Notes: a model not told the origin generated them from the letters alone. A DNA stretch of 64,000 nt from Helcococcus ovis (GCF_004524775.2 NZ_CP119081.1:310001-374000), one strand, 5' to 3'. Counted from the stretch's first letter, positions 55,088 through 64,000 are shown. Program-made: numbers and translations.

Positions 55088-56587
55088 ATGAATTTAAATA
55101 ATGAAGATAAATTAAAGAAAATTGAATATATAAAAGATAAAATTTCCACAATTGATGAGCAAATTGTAGAGTTAGTTGATGAAAGATTTAATATGGGAGA
55201 TGTTCTTTTTGAGTATATCTATAAAAATAATATTGACTTGATAGATAAGGAATGTAATCAAATTAATTTTTCTGAGAAAACAATGGAATATGATGAGTAT
55301 ATTACTGAGTTTTTAGATTATTTAACAGATATAAGTGAAAAAAGAAATAATTATATATTGAAAAAATATAATTCTAAATATGCCTATGTAGGTGAAAAAA
55401 GCAATTATGATTTAACAAAATTTATATATGAAAAGTTTTTGGATGAAAAATATTATAGATTTAAACCGGAAGAAAATTTAATTGAAAATTTAATAAAAAG
55501 AAAAAATTTCATAGGATTAAATATTGCCTCACCATATAAAACTGAAATTATTAAGTATTTGGATAATGTTACAGATCAAGTTCAAGAAATAAAAGAAGTT
55601 AATTTAGTGCAATTTTATAGAAATAGAAAATTTGGATTTAATACTGAGTATTTTGGAATTATTAAACTGTTAAAAAGACACGATATTGAGCTAAAAGATA
55701 AAAATGTCTTAATTATAAAAAAAGATGAATCTACTAAAACTATTGAATATGTACTAAAATCATTAAACGCAGGAAATGTGGTTATTCATAATTTAAATAA
55801 TTCAAATGTAATTAATTTTAAAAATTTTAATATAGTATTTAATCTTACAAAATTTTCGTCTTTAGAAGTAGCTCCGGAAATTAATTATAATGATACAAAT
55901 TTAGATTTTTTAATAGATATTTCAACCAGCACAATTTTTTCTAAATTATATCTTGATGCAAAAAATCATGGAATTAAAGTTATAAATGGTGTATACAAAA
56001 CAATGTATCAAGAAAAGAAAAGTATTGAGATTTTATCCAGAAGAAGATTTGATGATGACGAATTTGAAAAAATTGTTACAGAATTTGTAAAATCTAAATT
56101 GAATATAGTTCTAGTAGGAATGCCAGGTGCCGGAAAAACAACAATTGGTAAAAAGCTTGCAAAAATTTTAGATAGAAAACATATAGATTTGGATAAAGAA
56201 TTTGCAAGTGAATATGGAATTAGCCCTTCAAAATATCTTCTTGAAAGAAGTGAAGAGTCATTTAGAGAAAAAGAGTCAGTAGTCGTAAAAAAACTTGCTA
56301 ATTTAACAAATACAGTTATATCGACAAGTGGAGGCGTTGTTCAAAAATTAGATAATTATTATTATTTAAAAACAAATTCAATTATTTTTAGAATTGATAG
56401 AGATTTGGAAAAGCTTTCTACTAAAAATAGACCATTATCATATGGTGGTATAGAAACTTTAATTAAGATGAGAGATGAAAGAGAAGAAAAATATAAATAC
56501 TTTACTGATTTTGTTGTGAAAAATTATGGTGATTTTAATGGGGTTGCATATTTAATAGCCGAACAATTTAAGGATTTACAATTTTAA
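55088..56587 (+). CDS. Three-part protein: chorismate mutase-like, degenerate AroE-like, shikimate kinase
   Basis: A 499-residue protein. Residues 1-90 are helical with DEQIVELVDERFNMG, as in chorismate mutase. Residues about 100-335 follow a shikimate dehydrogenase layout: GLNIASPYK keeps the catalytic Lys, but the usual NTD is NTE (FNTEYFG) and the GxGGA nucleotide loop is replaced by IIKKDEST, so NADP binding looks lost. Residues 340-499 are a shikimate kinase: VGMPGAGKTTIGKKLA, HIDLDKEF, RESEE-like RSEESFREKE, STSGGVV and RPLSYGG. The kinase looks intact; the middle domain does not. The complete aromatic pathway is not in the window. Confidence 0.75.
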   Translation: MNLNNEDKLKKIEYIKDKISTIDEQIVELVDERFNMGDVLFEYIYKNNIDLIDKECNQINFSEKTMEYDEYITEFLDYLTDISEKRNNYILKKYNSKYAYVGEKSNYDLTKFIYEKFLDEKYYRFKPEENLIENLIKRKNFIGLNIASPYKTEIIKYLDNVTDQVQEIKEVNLVQFYRNRKFGFNTEYFGIIKLLKRHDIELKDKNVLIIKKDESTKTIEYVLKSLNAGNVVIHNLNNSNVINFKNFNIVFNLTKFSSLEVAPEINYNDTNLDFLIDISTSTIFSKLYLDAKNHGIKVINGVYKTMYQEKKSIEILSRRRFDDDEFEKIVTEFVKSKLNIVLVGMPGAGKTTIGKKLAKILDRKHIDLDKEFASEYGISPSKYLLERSEESFREKESVVVKKLANLTNTVISTSGGVVQKLDNYYYLKTNSIIFRIDRDLEKLSTKNRPLSYGGIETLIKMRDEREEKYKYFTDFVVKNYGDFNGVAYLIAEQFKDLQF

Positions 56588-56668
56588 AAAATTTAGTGAT
56601 ATATTTTATATACTATAAAATATAAATAGACATTATTTAAAATATTTAATGGCTAATTTATATTTTTT

Positions 56669-57887
56669 ATGTTACATAGTCTAACAATTTGTCCGGCATC
56701 ATTAGTTCTTAATTGGAAAAGTGAGTTTTCAAAATTTAGTGATATAAATGAGTTACTTGTAATTCATGGAAATAAGGAATCAAGAATTGTGAAAATATCA
56801 AATATAAAGGATGAAATAGTAATAACGTCTTATGATTATATAAAGAGAGATATTGATTTATATAAAGAAATAAAATTTGATACGCTTGTTATTGATGAAG
56901 CTCAGTATATTAAAAATTATAAAACAAAGGTTTCAAAAACGATTAAACAAATTATTTCAGAATATAAGATAGCTTTTATTGGTACTCCTATAGAAAATAC
57001 TTTGTTAGAATTATGGTCGATATTTGATTTTCTTATGAGAGGATATTTATTTAAATATGAAAAGTTTTCAAATTTATTTGAAAAGCAAATAGTTTTAAAT
57101 AATAATGAAAATTCTAAACAAAAATTGAAAGATATGGTAGAGCCTTTTATACTTAGAAGGTTGAAATCAGAAGTTTTGGATGAATTGCCTGAAAAAATAG
57201 AAGAAACTTACAATCTGAAGAAGAGAAAAAAATATATCTGTCTAATTTAATGATGGCTAATAAAGCTATATATTCCAAAGAAGATAATAATAAAATTGAG
57301 ATTTTAGCTATGCTTACAAAATTGAGGCAGATATGTATAGATCCAAGGTTATTATATGAAGATATAATTAATGTTTCTACTAAAATTCAAGCGTCAATAG
57401 AATTAATTGAAAAATCAATAGAAAATAAAGAAAAAGTAATCTTATTTTCTAATTTTACATCTGTTTTAGATTCATTAAGTCAAGAGTTAAATAAAATTAA
57501 TATAGATTATTATACATTGACAGGCTCTACTAATAAAATTATGAGAAAAAGATTAGTTGATGATTTTCAATCTGATGATACATCTGTATTCTTAATATCT
57601 CTAAAAGCTGGAGGCACAGGTCTTAATTTAACAAAAGCAAGTGTTATAATTCATATTGACCCTTGGTGGAATTTGTCTGTACAAAATCAGGCAACAGATA
57701 GGACGTATAGAATTGGTCAGAAAAATGTAGTTCAGGTTTTAATTTAATAACAAAGGATACAATTGAAGAAAAAATTCAAAAACTACAACTATCGATGAAA
57801 GATTTAAGTGATATATTTATAGAAAATTCAAAGGGTTCATTTGATAATATAATCAAAGAAGATTTATTAGAATTATTTAAATATTAA
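56669..57887 (+). pseudogene. SNF2-type helicase, truncated and frameshifted
   Basis: Three frames join to make the C-terminal two thirds of a SNF2/Rad54-like ATPase. It begins at motif Ia (LTICPASLVLNWKSEF), then IDEAQYIKN (DEAQ box), IGTPIENTLLELWS and ILRRLKSEVL. After a shift near 57212 the match continues with LTKLRQICIDPRLLYED, FSNFTSVLD and SLKAGGTGLNLTKASVIIHIDPWWN...QATDRTYRIGQ. After another shift near 57737 it ends DTIEEKIQKLQ..LLELFKY. Walker A and the SWIM-type N-terminus are missing. Three lesions make it nonfunctional. Confidence 0.9.
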
Positions 57888-57892
57888 ATTAT

Positions 57893-57932
57893 GGAGACAA
57901 AGAGCATAATATGCTAATTGTCTCTATTTTTT
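57893..57932. terminator. Terminator between SNF2 remnant and EEP gene
   Basis: GAGACAA (57894-57900) pairs with TTGTCTC (57918-57924), enclosing an AGCAT/ATGCT hairpin, with a T6 tail. It can serve both convergent transcripts. Confidence 0.8.
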
Positions 57933-57941
57933 ATTAAATTC

Positions 57942-58721
57942 TTAAATTTCAATTTTTACTAATACTTGATAGTGGTCGGATGTAAAAATATCATCAAATT
58001 TGTCCCTGATAATTTCGCTACTTAAAATTTTAATGGGATTTTGGGTAAACACATAATCGATAGGTTGTCCTTCAACTTCATCACTATAATTGTGAATTGT
58101 AAGGGTGTTTTCTTTATTTTTAAAATGATTAAAGCTATTATCAAAATCTTTATGATTTAGTAATTTATCAATATATCCGTCTATTGGTCTAGTATTGAAA
58201 TCGCCAGTAATTATAACAGGGATGTTAAATGCTAAACTTAATAATTTACTAGAATTTATTATTAAATCTGAAGATTTTATTCTTGCGTTAATTCCTACAT
58301 GGTCAAAATGGGTGTTCATGAATACAAATAAATTTTCATTTGTAGATTTATCGCTAACAATTCCAAAAGAACAAATTCTTGCTAAATCGCCGTCCCATCC
58401 GATATTAAATTTTTCTGTAATATTTTTTGATAGCCAAAATGTATTTGTGTGTCTTAAATTAAATTTATTATTTTTTACAAATATTGGGTTCATTTCTTTT
58501 CCGTCGGTTTCATCTCTAAAAACTCCGTAAAAATCATATTTATTTTCAAGTAAAATTTTTAAATCTTTTAGCTGATTTTCTTTAACTTCTTGAAATCCAA
58601 TAAAATCCGGAGAATATTTTTCGATAACTTTTTTTACACTATTTTTTCTAATATTCCAAGAATATTTATCAAATTCGTTTTCATAACGAAGATTAAAACT
58701 CATAATTTTATATTTTTTCAT
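57942..58721 (-). CDS. Endonuclease/exonuclease/phosphatase family protein
   Basis: A 259-residue EEP-fold hydrolase. IMSFNLRYENEFDKYSW near the N-terminus, GFQEVKENQ (catalytic Glu), FMNTHFDHVG, IITGDFNTRP and the terminal TSDHYQVLV (SDH) give the metal and catalytic residues. Related enzymes cleave phosphodiesters of sugars, DNA or lipids. No signal peptide is present from the chosen ATG (GGAAAT site), so it is cytoplasmic. The substrate is not predictable. Confidence 0.88.
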   Translation of the reverse strand: MKKYKIMSFNLRYENEFDKYSWNIRKNSVKKVIEKYSPDFIGFQEVKENQLKDLKILLENKYDFYGVFRDETDGKEMNPIFVKNNKFNLRHTNTFWLSKNITEKFNIGWDGDLARICSFGIVSDKSTNENLFVFMNTHFDHVGINARIKSSDLIINSSKLLSLAFNIPVIITGDFNTRPIDGYIDKLLNHKDFDNSFNHFKNKENTLTIHNYSDEVEGQPIDYVFTQNPIKILSSEIIRDKFDDIFTSDHYQVLVKIEI

Positions 58722-58797
58722 AATTTCCTCTTTAAATTTTTTTTGTTTAATACTATTATAGTATATGTATTGCAAATATTAAATTTTTGGAGGGAAA

Positions 58798-59688
58798 ATG
58801 TTAAGAGAAGATTTGAAAGGCTTGTATTCAGCTTTATTGGTGCCATTTAATGAAGATGGAAGTGTAAATGAAGAGGGACTTAGAAAAATTATAAGACATA
58901 ATATTGATAAAATGAATATAGATGGACTTTATGTTGGAGGCTCAAGTGGTGAAAACTTTTTACTGGGAAAAGAAGAAAAAAAACAAATATTTGAAATTGC
59001 AAAAGATGAAGCAAAAGATCAAATTAAATTAATTGCTCAAATTGGTAGTTCAAATATTTATGAGGCAATTGAATTAGGAAAATTTGTAACAGATTTAGCT
59101 TATGATGCGATTTCAGCAGTAACACCATTTTATTACAGATTCAATGCTGATGAGGTTTATAATTACTATAAAGAAATTACAGAAAATGTAGAAAATGACT
59201 TAATTATTTATTCTATTCCACTATTAACAGGTATTGATATGGGAATTAAAGATTTTGAAAGATTATTTAAGCTACCAAGAATTGTTGGAGTAAAATACAC
59301 ATCAGCAGATTTTTATTTATTAGAAAGATTAAGAAAGACATTTAAGCAACAACTAATTTTTTCAGGGTTTGATGAAATGTTAGTGCCTGCGGTTGCGAAT
59401 AATGTAGATGGGGCAATTGGTTCAACATATAATGTAAATGGAATTCGCTCAAGACAAATTTTTGATGCCGTAAAATCTAATGATTTACAAAAAGCATTGG
59501 AAATTCAAAATTTGACAAATGATTTTATTTCAGCTGTTTTAAATAATGGACTATATCAAACATTAAAATATATTTTACAAAGAGAGGTAAAATCTGACAA
59601 GCAATTTTATTCAAGAAAACCAATGGCTCAAATTACAGAAGAACAAAAGCAAGAAGCGGAAAATATTTATCAAAAATTTATTAAATAG
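58798..59688 (+). CDS. nanA: N-acetylneuraminate lyase
   Basis: A 296-residue class I aldolase splitting sialic acid into ManNAc and pyruvate. The Schiff-base lysine lies in VGVKYTSADFY, the tyrosine in IIYSIPLLTG, and GLYVGGSSGENFLL is the NAL-type substrate loop. GGAGGG precedes the ATG. The nanA-nanK pair shows sialic acid use; nanE and a transporter are not in the window. Confidence 0.94.
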   Translation: MLREDLKGLYSALLVPFNEDGSVNEEGLRKIIRHNIDKMNIDGLYVGGSSGENFLLGKEEKKQIFEIAKDEAKDQIKLIAQIGSSNIYEAIELGKFVTDLAYDAISAVTPFYYRFNADEVYNYYKEITENVENDLIIYSIPLLTGIDMGIKDFERLFKLPRIVGVKYTSADFYLLERLRKTFKQQLIFSGFDEMLVPAVANNVDGAIGSTYNVNGIRSRQIFDAVKSNDLQKALEIQNLTNDFISAVLNNGLYQTLKYILQREVKSDKQFYSRKPMAQITEEQKQEAENIYQKFIK

Positions 59689-59699
59689 TGGAGTAAATA

Positions 59700-60575
59700 A
59701 TGATTTTAACATTAGACATTGGTGGAACCAATATTAAAACAGGAATATTTGAAAATTCAACATTCACACAATTAAATTCCTACGAAACGGGTATTAAGGA
59801 TAGCTCTTTTAACATGCTTGACAGAATTTCATTCATAATTGATGAAACTCTTAAATCTTATGAAATAAATGGAGTTGCAATATCCACTGCTGGTATAGTT
59901 GATAGTATAAATGGTAAAATAGCCTATGCTAATGAAAATATTCCAAACTACAAAGGTACCGAAATTTCAAAATATATTATGCAAAAATATAATTTACCAT
60001 CAATCGTTGAAAATGATGTAAATTGTGCGTTACTTGGAGAGCTTACTCAAGCAAAATATAGGGATGTACAAAATGCGTTAATGTTTACTATTGGTACTGG
60101 AGTAGGAGGAGCTTTATATGTAAATGGAAAACTTTTATTCGGACATTCATTTAGTGGTGGAGAAGTAGGATATTCAATATTTAACGGGCAAAATATTGAG
60201 AAAATAGCTTCAACAACATCTCTTGTAAATAATGTTAAATTAAGAATTAATATTGAAGAAATAGATGGGAAATGGATATTTGATCAAGCTATAAACCACA
60301 AAAATCAAATTTGTGTTGAAGAAATTGATAAATTGGTTAAAAATATTGTTAATTTAGTTGTGAATTCTGTTAGCCTATTAAATCCTGAATATGTAATTCT
60401 GGGTGGTGGAATCATGGAACAAAAAGAATATCTTCAACCGATAATTCAAAAAAAATTCGATAAAATGTACACAAATAATTTTGTAAAGAAGTCTACAAAA
60501 ATTGTATTTGCTGAATTAGGTAATACAGCTGGAATGTTTGGGGCGTATGAGGTATATAGGAATAAAATTAAATAA
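59700..60575 (+). CDS. nanK: ROK-family kinase, probable N-acetylmannosamine kinase
   Basis: A 291-residue ROK sugar kinase. ATP site LDIGGTNIKTGIF, ENDVNCALLGEL with the catalytic Asp, GTGVGGALYVNGKL and LGGGI are visible. The zinc-binding Cys cluster and the GEFGH His common in ROK proteins are replaced (GGEVGYS), as in some Firmicute NanK homologues. Position directly after nanA (11-base gap) supports ManNAc phosphorylation; glucokinase activity is the alternative. Confidence 0.82.
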   Translation: MILTLDIGGTNIKTGIFENSTFTQLNSYETGIKDSSFNMLDRISFIIDETLKSYEINGVAISTAGIVDSINGKIAYANENIPNYKGTEISKYIMQKYNLPSIVENDVNCALLGELTQAKYRDVQNALMFTIGTGVGGALYVNGKLLFGHSFSGGEVGYSIFNGQNIEKIASTTSLVNNVKLRINIEEIDGKWIFDQAINHKNQICVEEIDKLVKNIVNLVVNSVSLLNPEYVILGGGIMEQKEYLQPIIQKKFDKMYTNNFVKKSTKIVFAELGNTAGMFGAYEVYRNKIK

Positions 60576-60608
60576 ATTTATAAGATAATTTCTAAAAAAT
60601 GTAAATTA

Positions 60609-60656
60609 AAAATAATGAACTTCTAAAAAAATTATTCTAGAGTTCATTATTTTTAT
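60609..60656. terminator. Terminator of nanAK
   Basis: AAATAATGAACT (about 60610-60621) pairs with AGTTCATTATTT (about 60641-60652), followed by Ts. It lies between convergent nanK and the DeoR gene. Confidence 0.8.
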
Positions 60657-60659
60657 TTA

Positions 60660-61433
60660 TTATTCAATCCAATTAATTTTAATTTTTAGTTTACTAAATA
60701 CTTCAATCCATTCATTGCTAGGTTTTTTATCAGTTATTACTTCATTTATTACATTTAATGGATTGATTATATAATCAGCTATATCATCAAATTTTGTGTG
60801 ATCTATAATTAAATAGTGAATTTTTGAATGTTTTATAAAATATTTTCTAATTTGAGATTCTGCTTGGCTATTATCTAATAGTCCGTGATTTTTACTAATA
60901 GCAGAACAGCTTATAAAACTTTTATCTGCAACATAATTTGATATTGCTTGAATGGATTGATATCCTGTAAATGAGCAGGATATATTTCTATATGATCCGC
61001 CAATTGAAATTAGCTTTGTGTTTTTTTTCTTTTCTCCAAAAAGCATCATTATTTTTAGAGAATTAGTTATTATCGTTACATTAATATCTTCTTCTAAAAT
61101 CATTTTAGCGAGGCTAACACAAGTTGTACTTGAGTCTAAAATTATAGAATCTGTATCTTTAATTAAATTTTTAATAACATATTTTGATATATTATTTTTT
61201 GTATTAGATAAAAATGTTTCTCTAAGTTTTGAAGGTGCTCCCTTATCTTCTACATCCGGTAAATATGCACCTCCATGTATTCTTTTTAAAATATTTTTTT
61301 TCTCCATTTCTTTTAGATCTCTACGTATGGTTTCTTCTGTAACACCTGTTTTTTTACTTATTTCAGAAATTATGATACTTCCATATGTTTTTAATTCATT
61401 TTCTATAATTTTTTGTCTATTAATTTTTAGCAT
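60660..61433 (-). CDS. DeoR-family transcriptional regulator
   Basis: A 257-residue DeoR repressor. The winged helix (residues about 6-58: IIENELKTYGSIIISEISKKTGVTEETIRRDLKEMEKK, then ILKRIHGGAYLP) and a sugar-phosphate-sensing domain with DSIILDSSTTCVSLAK and TIITNSLKIM are clear. It is divergent from the NhaC-mtnK genes with CAACA/TGTTG repeats between them, so it probably controls that operon rather than nanAK. The inducer is likely a phosphorylated pentose or methylthioribose; this is inferred. Confidence 0.88.
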   Translation of the reverse strand: MLKINRQKIIENELKTYGSIIISEISKKTGVTEETIRRDLKEMEKKNILKRIHGGAYLPDVEDKGAPSKLRETFLSNTKNNISKYVIKNLIKDTDSIILDSSTTCVSLAKMILEEDINVTIITNSLKIMMLFGEKKKNTKLISIGGSYRNISCSFTGYQSIQAISNYVADKSFISCSAISKNHGLLDNSQAESQIRKYFIKHSKIHYLIIDHTKFDDIADYIINPLNVINEVITDKKPSNEWIEVFSKLKIKINWIE

Positions 61434-61530
61434 AAAAAATTCTCCTAATGTAAAAATAATATTTTAAAATAATTTAACACTTTATTATTATATATAATAA
61501 AAAGTTTTATTTCAAATGAATCAAGTAAAA

Positions 61531-61631
61531 CCAACAAAATACAACACATAAAACCAACAAATCCCAACTAAAAAGATATATTCTTTATAAAAACATCATT
61601 TTTTTTGTTGAAAAATGTTGGAAAATGTTGT
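61531..61631. promoter_or_regulatory. CAACA/TGTTG repeat array, probable DeoR operators
   Basis: CCAACA or ACAACA occurs at 61531, 61541 and 61554, with a related CCCAAC at 61563; inverted counterparts TGTTG occur at about 61606, 61616 and 61626. DeoR proteins bind repeated short sites of this kind. The array occupies the intergenic region between the divergent deoR and nhaC-like genes. Confidence 0.6.
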
Positions 61632-61687
61632 AATATATTTATGAAACTTAGCTAAGTAAAATACATATAATTAGAAGGAGATATACA

Positions 61688-63001
61688 ATGGGTGAAGAAA
61701 AAAATATTCAAAAAAAAGGTAGTTTTGTAGGTTTTATACCACTATTGGCATTTTTAGTAATATATTTTGCTATGGGTATAGGGACAGGTAGTTTTAATAA
61801 TTTTCCATTATTAATTGGTATGTTTGTTGCTACTGTAATTTCTTTAATAATTACTAGTCCTGTAGCAAAAAAGAAAACATTTACAGAAAAAGTTGAAATT
61901 TTTTGTACAGGTGGGGGAGATAATACTTTGATTTTAATGGTAATAATATATATGTTAGCAGGAGCATTTTATGGAATAGCCGGAGCTATGCATGCTACTG
62001 ATACTGTTACAAATTTAGGTATTTCTATTTTACCTACAAGATTAATTTTACCGGGATTATTTATAATTGGATGTGTTTTAAGTTTTTCAATGGGGACATC
62101 AATGGGAACAGTTTCTGCATTGATGCCCATAGCTATAAGTATTTCTCAAAAAACAGGGGTTAGCTTACCTTTAGTAGCTGGTATTGTAGTGGGAGGAGCT
62201 ATGTTTGGTGACAATTTATCATTTATTTCTGATACAACAATTGCAGCTACAACAACTCAAGGAGTTGCAATGAAGGATAAATTTAAGGCAAATATAATAA
62301 TGGTACTACCGGCTTTTATAATAACTGTAGTAGGATTGATGTTTTGGCCAATTAATGCGGCTGCTATAAATGTTGAAGGAACAGTAAATTTAATTAATCT
62401 TATACCATATATTTTAATCATCACATTATCGTTATTAGGATTACATGTATTACCTGCTATGGGAATTTCTATATTATCAGGAGTAGTTATTGGGATAGCT
62501 CATGGTGATTTTACTTTTGTACAATCTTTTGGAAAAATTCATGAAGGTATGACTTGGATGCAAGATATGGCTGTGATTGCAATTTTTGTTGGTGGTGTAA
62601 TAGCGATGATGAAATATTTAGGTGGTATAGATTGGTTATTAAATAAATTATCTAAAAACACAAAATCTAAAAAAGGAGCAGAATTAAGTGTTGCTGCTTT
62701 AGTTTCACTTGTTGATGTCGCAACAACAAATAATACAATGGCTATTATTGCGTGTGGACCAATTGCGAAAGACATATCTGAAAAATATGAAATTGAACCA
62801 AAAAGAATGGCAAGTATATTAGATATTTTCTCGTCAGCATTTAATGGTTTGACCCCTTATGCAGGACAATTATTGGTTGCAGGAGCTATGGCTAAAATTT
62901 CACCGGTTTCTATAATTCCATTTGTTTGGTATTCAATTTTGATGATAGTATTTGGAGTATTGTTTATTTTGTTAGGTATAGGAAGTAAGAATAGAAAATA
63001 G
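61688..63001 (+). CDS. NhaC-family Na+/H+ antiporter-like transporter
   Basis: A 437-residue membrane transporter of the NhaC family with about 11-12 helices. GxxMGTSMGTVSALMPI, GAMFGDNLSFISDTTIAATTTQG, and VDVATTNNTMAIIACGPIAKDIS are conserved transport motifs. AAGGAG precedes the ATG. Sixteen bases upstream of the mtnK ATG, it shares an operon with a methylthioribose kinase, suggesting import of methylthioribose or methylthioadenosine rather than simple pH control. The family assignment is firm, the substrate inferred. Confidence 0.85.
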   Translation: MGEEKNIQKKGSFVGFIPLLAFLVIYFAMGIGTGSFNNFPLLIGMFVATVISLIITSPVAKKKTFTEKVEIFCTGGGDNTLILMVIIYMLAGAFYGIAGAMHATDTVTNLGISILPTRLILPGLFIIGCVLSFSMGTSMGTVSALMPIAISISQKTGVSLPLVAGIVVGGAMFGDNLSFISDTTIAATTTQGVAMKDKFKANIIMVLPAFIITVVGLMFWPINAAAINVEGTVNLINLIPYILIITLSLLGLHVLPAMGISILSGVVIGIAHGDFTFVQSFGKIHEGMTWMQDMAVIAIFVGGVIAMMKYLGGIDWLLNKLSKNTKSKKGAELSVAALVSLVDVATTNNTMAIIACGPIAKDISEKYEIEPKRMASILDIFSSAFNGLTPYAGQLLVAGAMAKISPVSIIPFVWYSILMIVFGVLFILLGIGSKNRK

Positions 63002-63017
63002 TTAAAATGAGGAGAAA

Positions 63018-64000
63018 ATGAAAAAGTATAATGAACATTTTTTAATGGATGTTAATACTGTTAAACAGTATGTTATAGATTCCTTAGATTATTTTGAGGA
63101 TAGAGAAAACTTAGTTGCAGAAGAAATAGGTGATGGTAATATAAATTATGTTTTTAAAGTTTATGATAAATTAACTAAAAAGTCATTAGTAGTAAAACAA
63201 GCAGATAAACTTTTAAGATCATCAGGAAGGCCGTTAGATTTAAATAGAAATAAAATAGAAGCAGAAATATTAAAGATAGAATCTGAACTTGCACTTGGAT
63301 TTGTTCCTAAAATTTATGATTATAACGAAAATATGTATGCATTAATTATGGAAGATATTTCCGAATTTAAAAATTTAAGAAAGGAATTAAAAAATTCTAA
63401 AATTTTTCCTAAATTAGCTGATGACATATCCACATTTTTAGTAAATACTTTACTTTTAACAACTGATTTATATTATGATAGACATGATAAGAAAAATAGA
63501 GTAAAAGAATTTATTAATATAGATTTATGTGATATATCTGAAGATTTAGTATTTACAGAACCATATTATGATTATAAAAATAGAAATATATTGACAGAAG
63601 GAATAGAAGAATTTGTTAATGAAAAATTGTATAATGATGAAGAGTTAAAATGTGAGGTTGGCATATTAAGAAATAATTTTATGAATAACGCCCAATCTTT
63701 AATACATGGAGATTTACATTCAGGGTCTATTTTTATAAATGATAAGGGATTAAAAGTTATTGATCCGGAATTCGCATTCTATGGTCCCATGGGATATGAT
63801 ATAGGTAATGTTATTGGAAATTTATTTTTTAGTTTAGTTAATAAATATTATATAGAAAATAGCAATATTGAATTTATTAATTGGCTTGAAAAGACAATAA
63901 TTGATATTTATGATTTATTTAAGAAAAAATTTGTTATAAAATATAAAGAAAATATTGATTTTCCAATATACAATGAATTATTTATGACTAAATATTTAAA
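63018..64000 (+). CDS. mtnK: 5-methylthioribose kinase, 3' end beyond window
   Basis: An open frame of 327 codons runs off the window edge. The ATG follows GAGGAG by three to five bases. The product resembles MtnK: EIGDGNINYVFKV (phosphate loop), LVVKQADKLLRSSGR with the ATP-binding Lys, LIHGDLHSGSIF (catalytic HGDLH) and VIDPEFAFYGPMGYDIGN (metal-binding DPE). MtnK phosphorylates methylthioribose in the methionine salvage pathway. The usual partner mtnA would be expected just downstream. Confidence 0.93.
   Translation, partial: MKKYNEHFLMDVNTVKQYVIDSLDYFEDRENLVAEEIGDGNINYVFKVYDKLTKKSLVVKQADKLLRSSGRPLDLNRNKIEAEILKIESELALGFVPKIYDYNENMYALIMEDISEFKNLRKELKNSKIFPKLADDISTFLVNTLLLTTDLYYDRHDKKNRVKEFINIDLCDISEDLVFTEPYYDYKNRNILTEGIEEFVNEKLYNDEELKCEVGILRNNFMNNAQSLIHGDLHSGSIFINDKGLKVIDPEFAFYGPMGYDIGNVIGNLFFSLVNKYYIENSNIEFINWLEKTIIDIYDLFKKKFVIKYKENIDFPIYNELFMTKYL

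Noticed and set aside
61018-61467. 149-codon plus-strand frame over the DeoR gene
   Set aside because: The minus-strand DeoR protein has complete family motifs; this is its shadow.

Overview
The window is very AT-rich, with A/T-ending codons, tightly packed operons, strong GGAGG-type ribosome binding sites, rho-independent terminators, Gram-positive lipoproteins and a sortase-type anchor. It also encodes SufCBDSU, Asp23, AcpS/Alr/MazF, NanA/NanK and an OatA-like enzyme. Together these indicate a low-GC Firmicute, most likely a host-associated anaerobic coccus of the Peptoniphilaceae (Parvimonas-like). The genus is an inference from gene content and protein flavour; no search was run.

Layout. 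0-2.9 kb: end of a mannose-family PTS operon (IIB, IIC, IID) with a fructoselysine/glucoselysine-6-phosphate deglycase-like SIS protein. 3-5.1 kb: a PcsB-like coiled-coil wall protein with a 3D-type C-terminus, then a non-coding stretch holding a 74-bp tandem repeat. 5.1-8.8 kb: prmC-prfA-thioredoxin lipoprotein-fni-small membrane protein. 9-12 kb: asp23 (minus strand), an OatA-like O-acetyltransferase and an unknown gene. 12-16.9 kb: the complete sufCBDSU Fe-S operon. 17.2-25.3 kb: three GH18 endo-beta-N-acetylglucosaminidase-like genes, each attached to the cell in a different way. Between them lie a minus-strand deacetylase/histidine-triad pair, a decayed HerA-like ATPase and a DsbA-like lipoprotein. 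25.3-30.7 kb: dCMP deaminase, glycogen phosphorylase, class II aldolase and Rho. 30.8-34.5 kb: a candidate small RNA and a structured leader before a five-gene ABC exporter operon. 34.6-37.5 kb: HAD phosphatase, AI-2E family transporter, MreB. 37.6-42.3 kb: an ArsR-type regulator with a consensus promoter and a perfect 22-bp palindrome, followed by two half-ABC exporters. 42.5-45.7 kb: tRNA-Thr, the SbcCD/YhaNO-like pair (minus strand) and tRNA-Pro. 45.7-48.3 kb: remains of an integrative or phage-like element beside tRNA-Pro (integrase remnant, transposase fragment, intact HicAB, broken terminase small subunit). 48.5-58.7 kb: cysteine desulfurase-mnmA, an AcpS-NnrD fusion, alr, an unpartnered mazF, a phosphoesterase, apt, a chorismate mutase/AroE-like/shikimate kinase fusion, a SNF2 pseudogene and an EEP-family hydrolase. 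58.8-64 kb: nanA-nanK, a DeoR regulator, an NhaC-family transporter and the start of methylthioribose kinase.

Together the genes suggest an organism that lives on host-derived glycans and glycated material. Secreted and surface GH18 enzymes could release N-glycans, NanA/NanK process sialic acid, the PTS/deglycase operon handles Amadori sugar-amines, and GlgP/Fba feed glycolysis. The strongest candidates for new biology are the GH18 trio, the palindrome-controlled exporter pair, the three-permease ABC operon with its RNA leader, and the two unusual fusions (AcpS-NnrD and the three-part shikimate-type protein).
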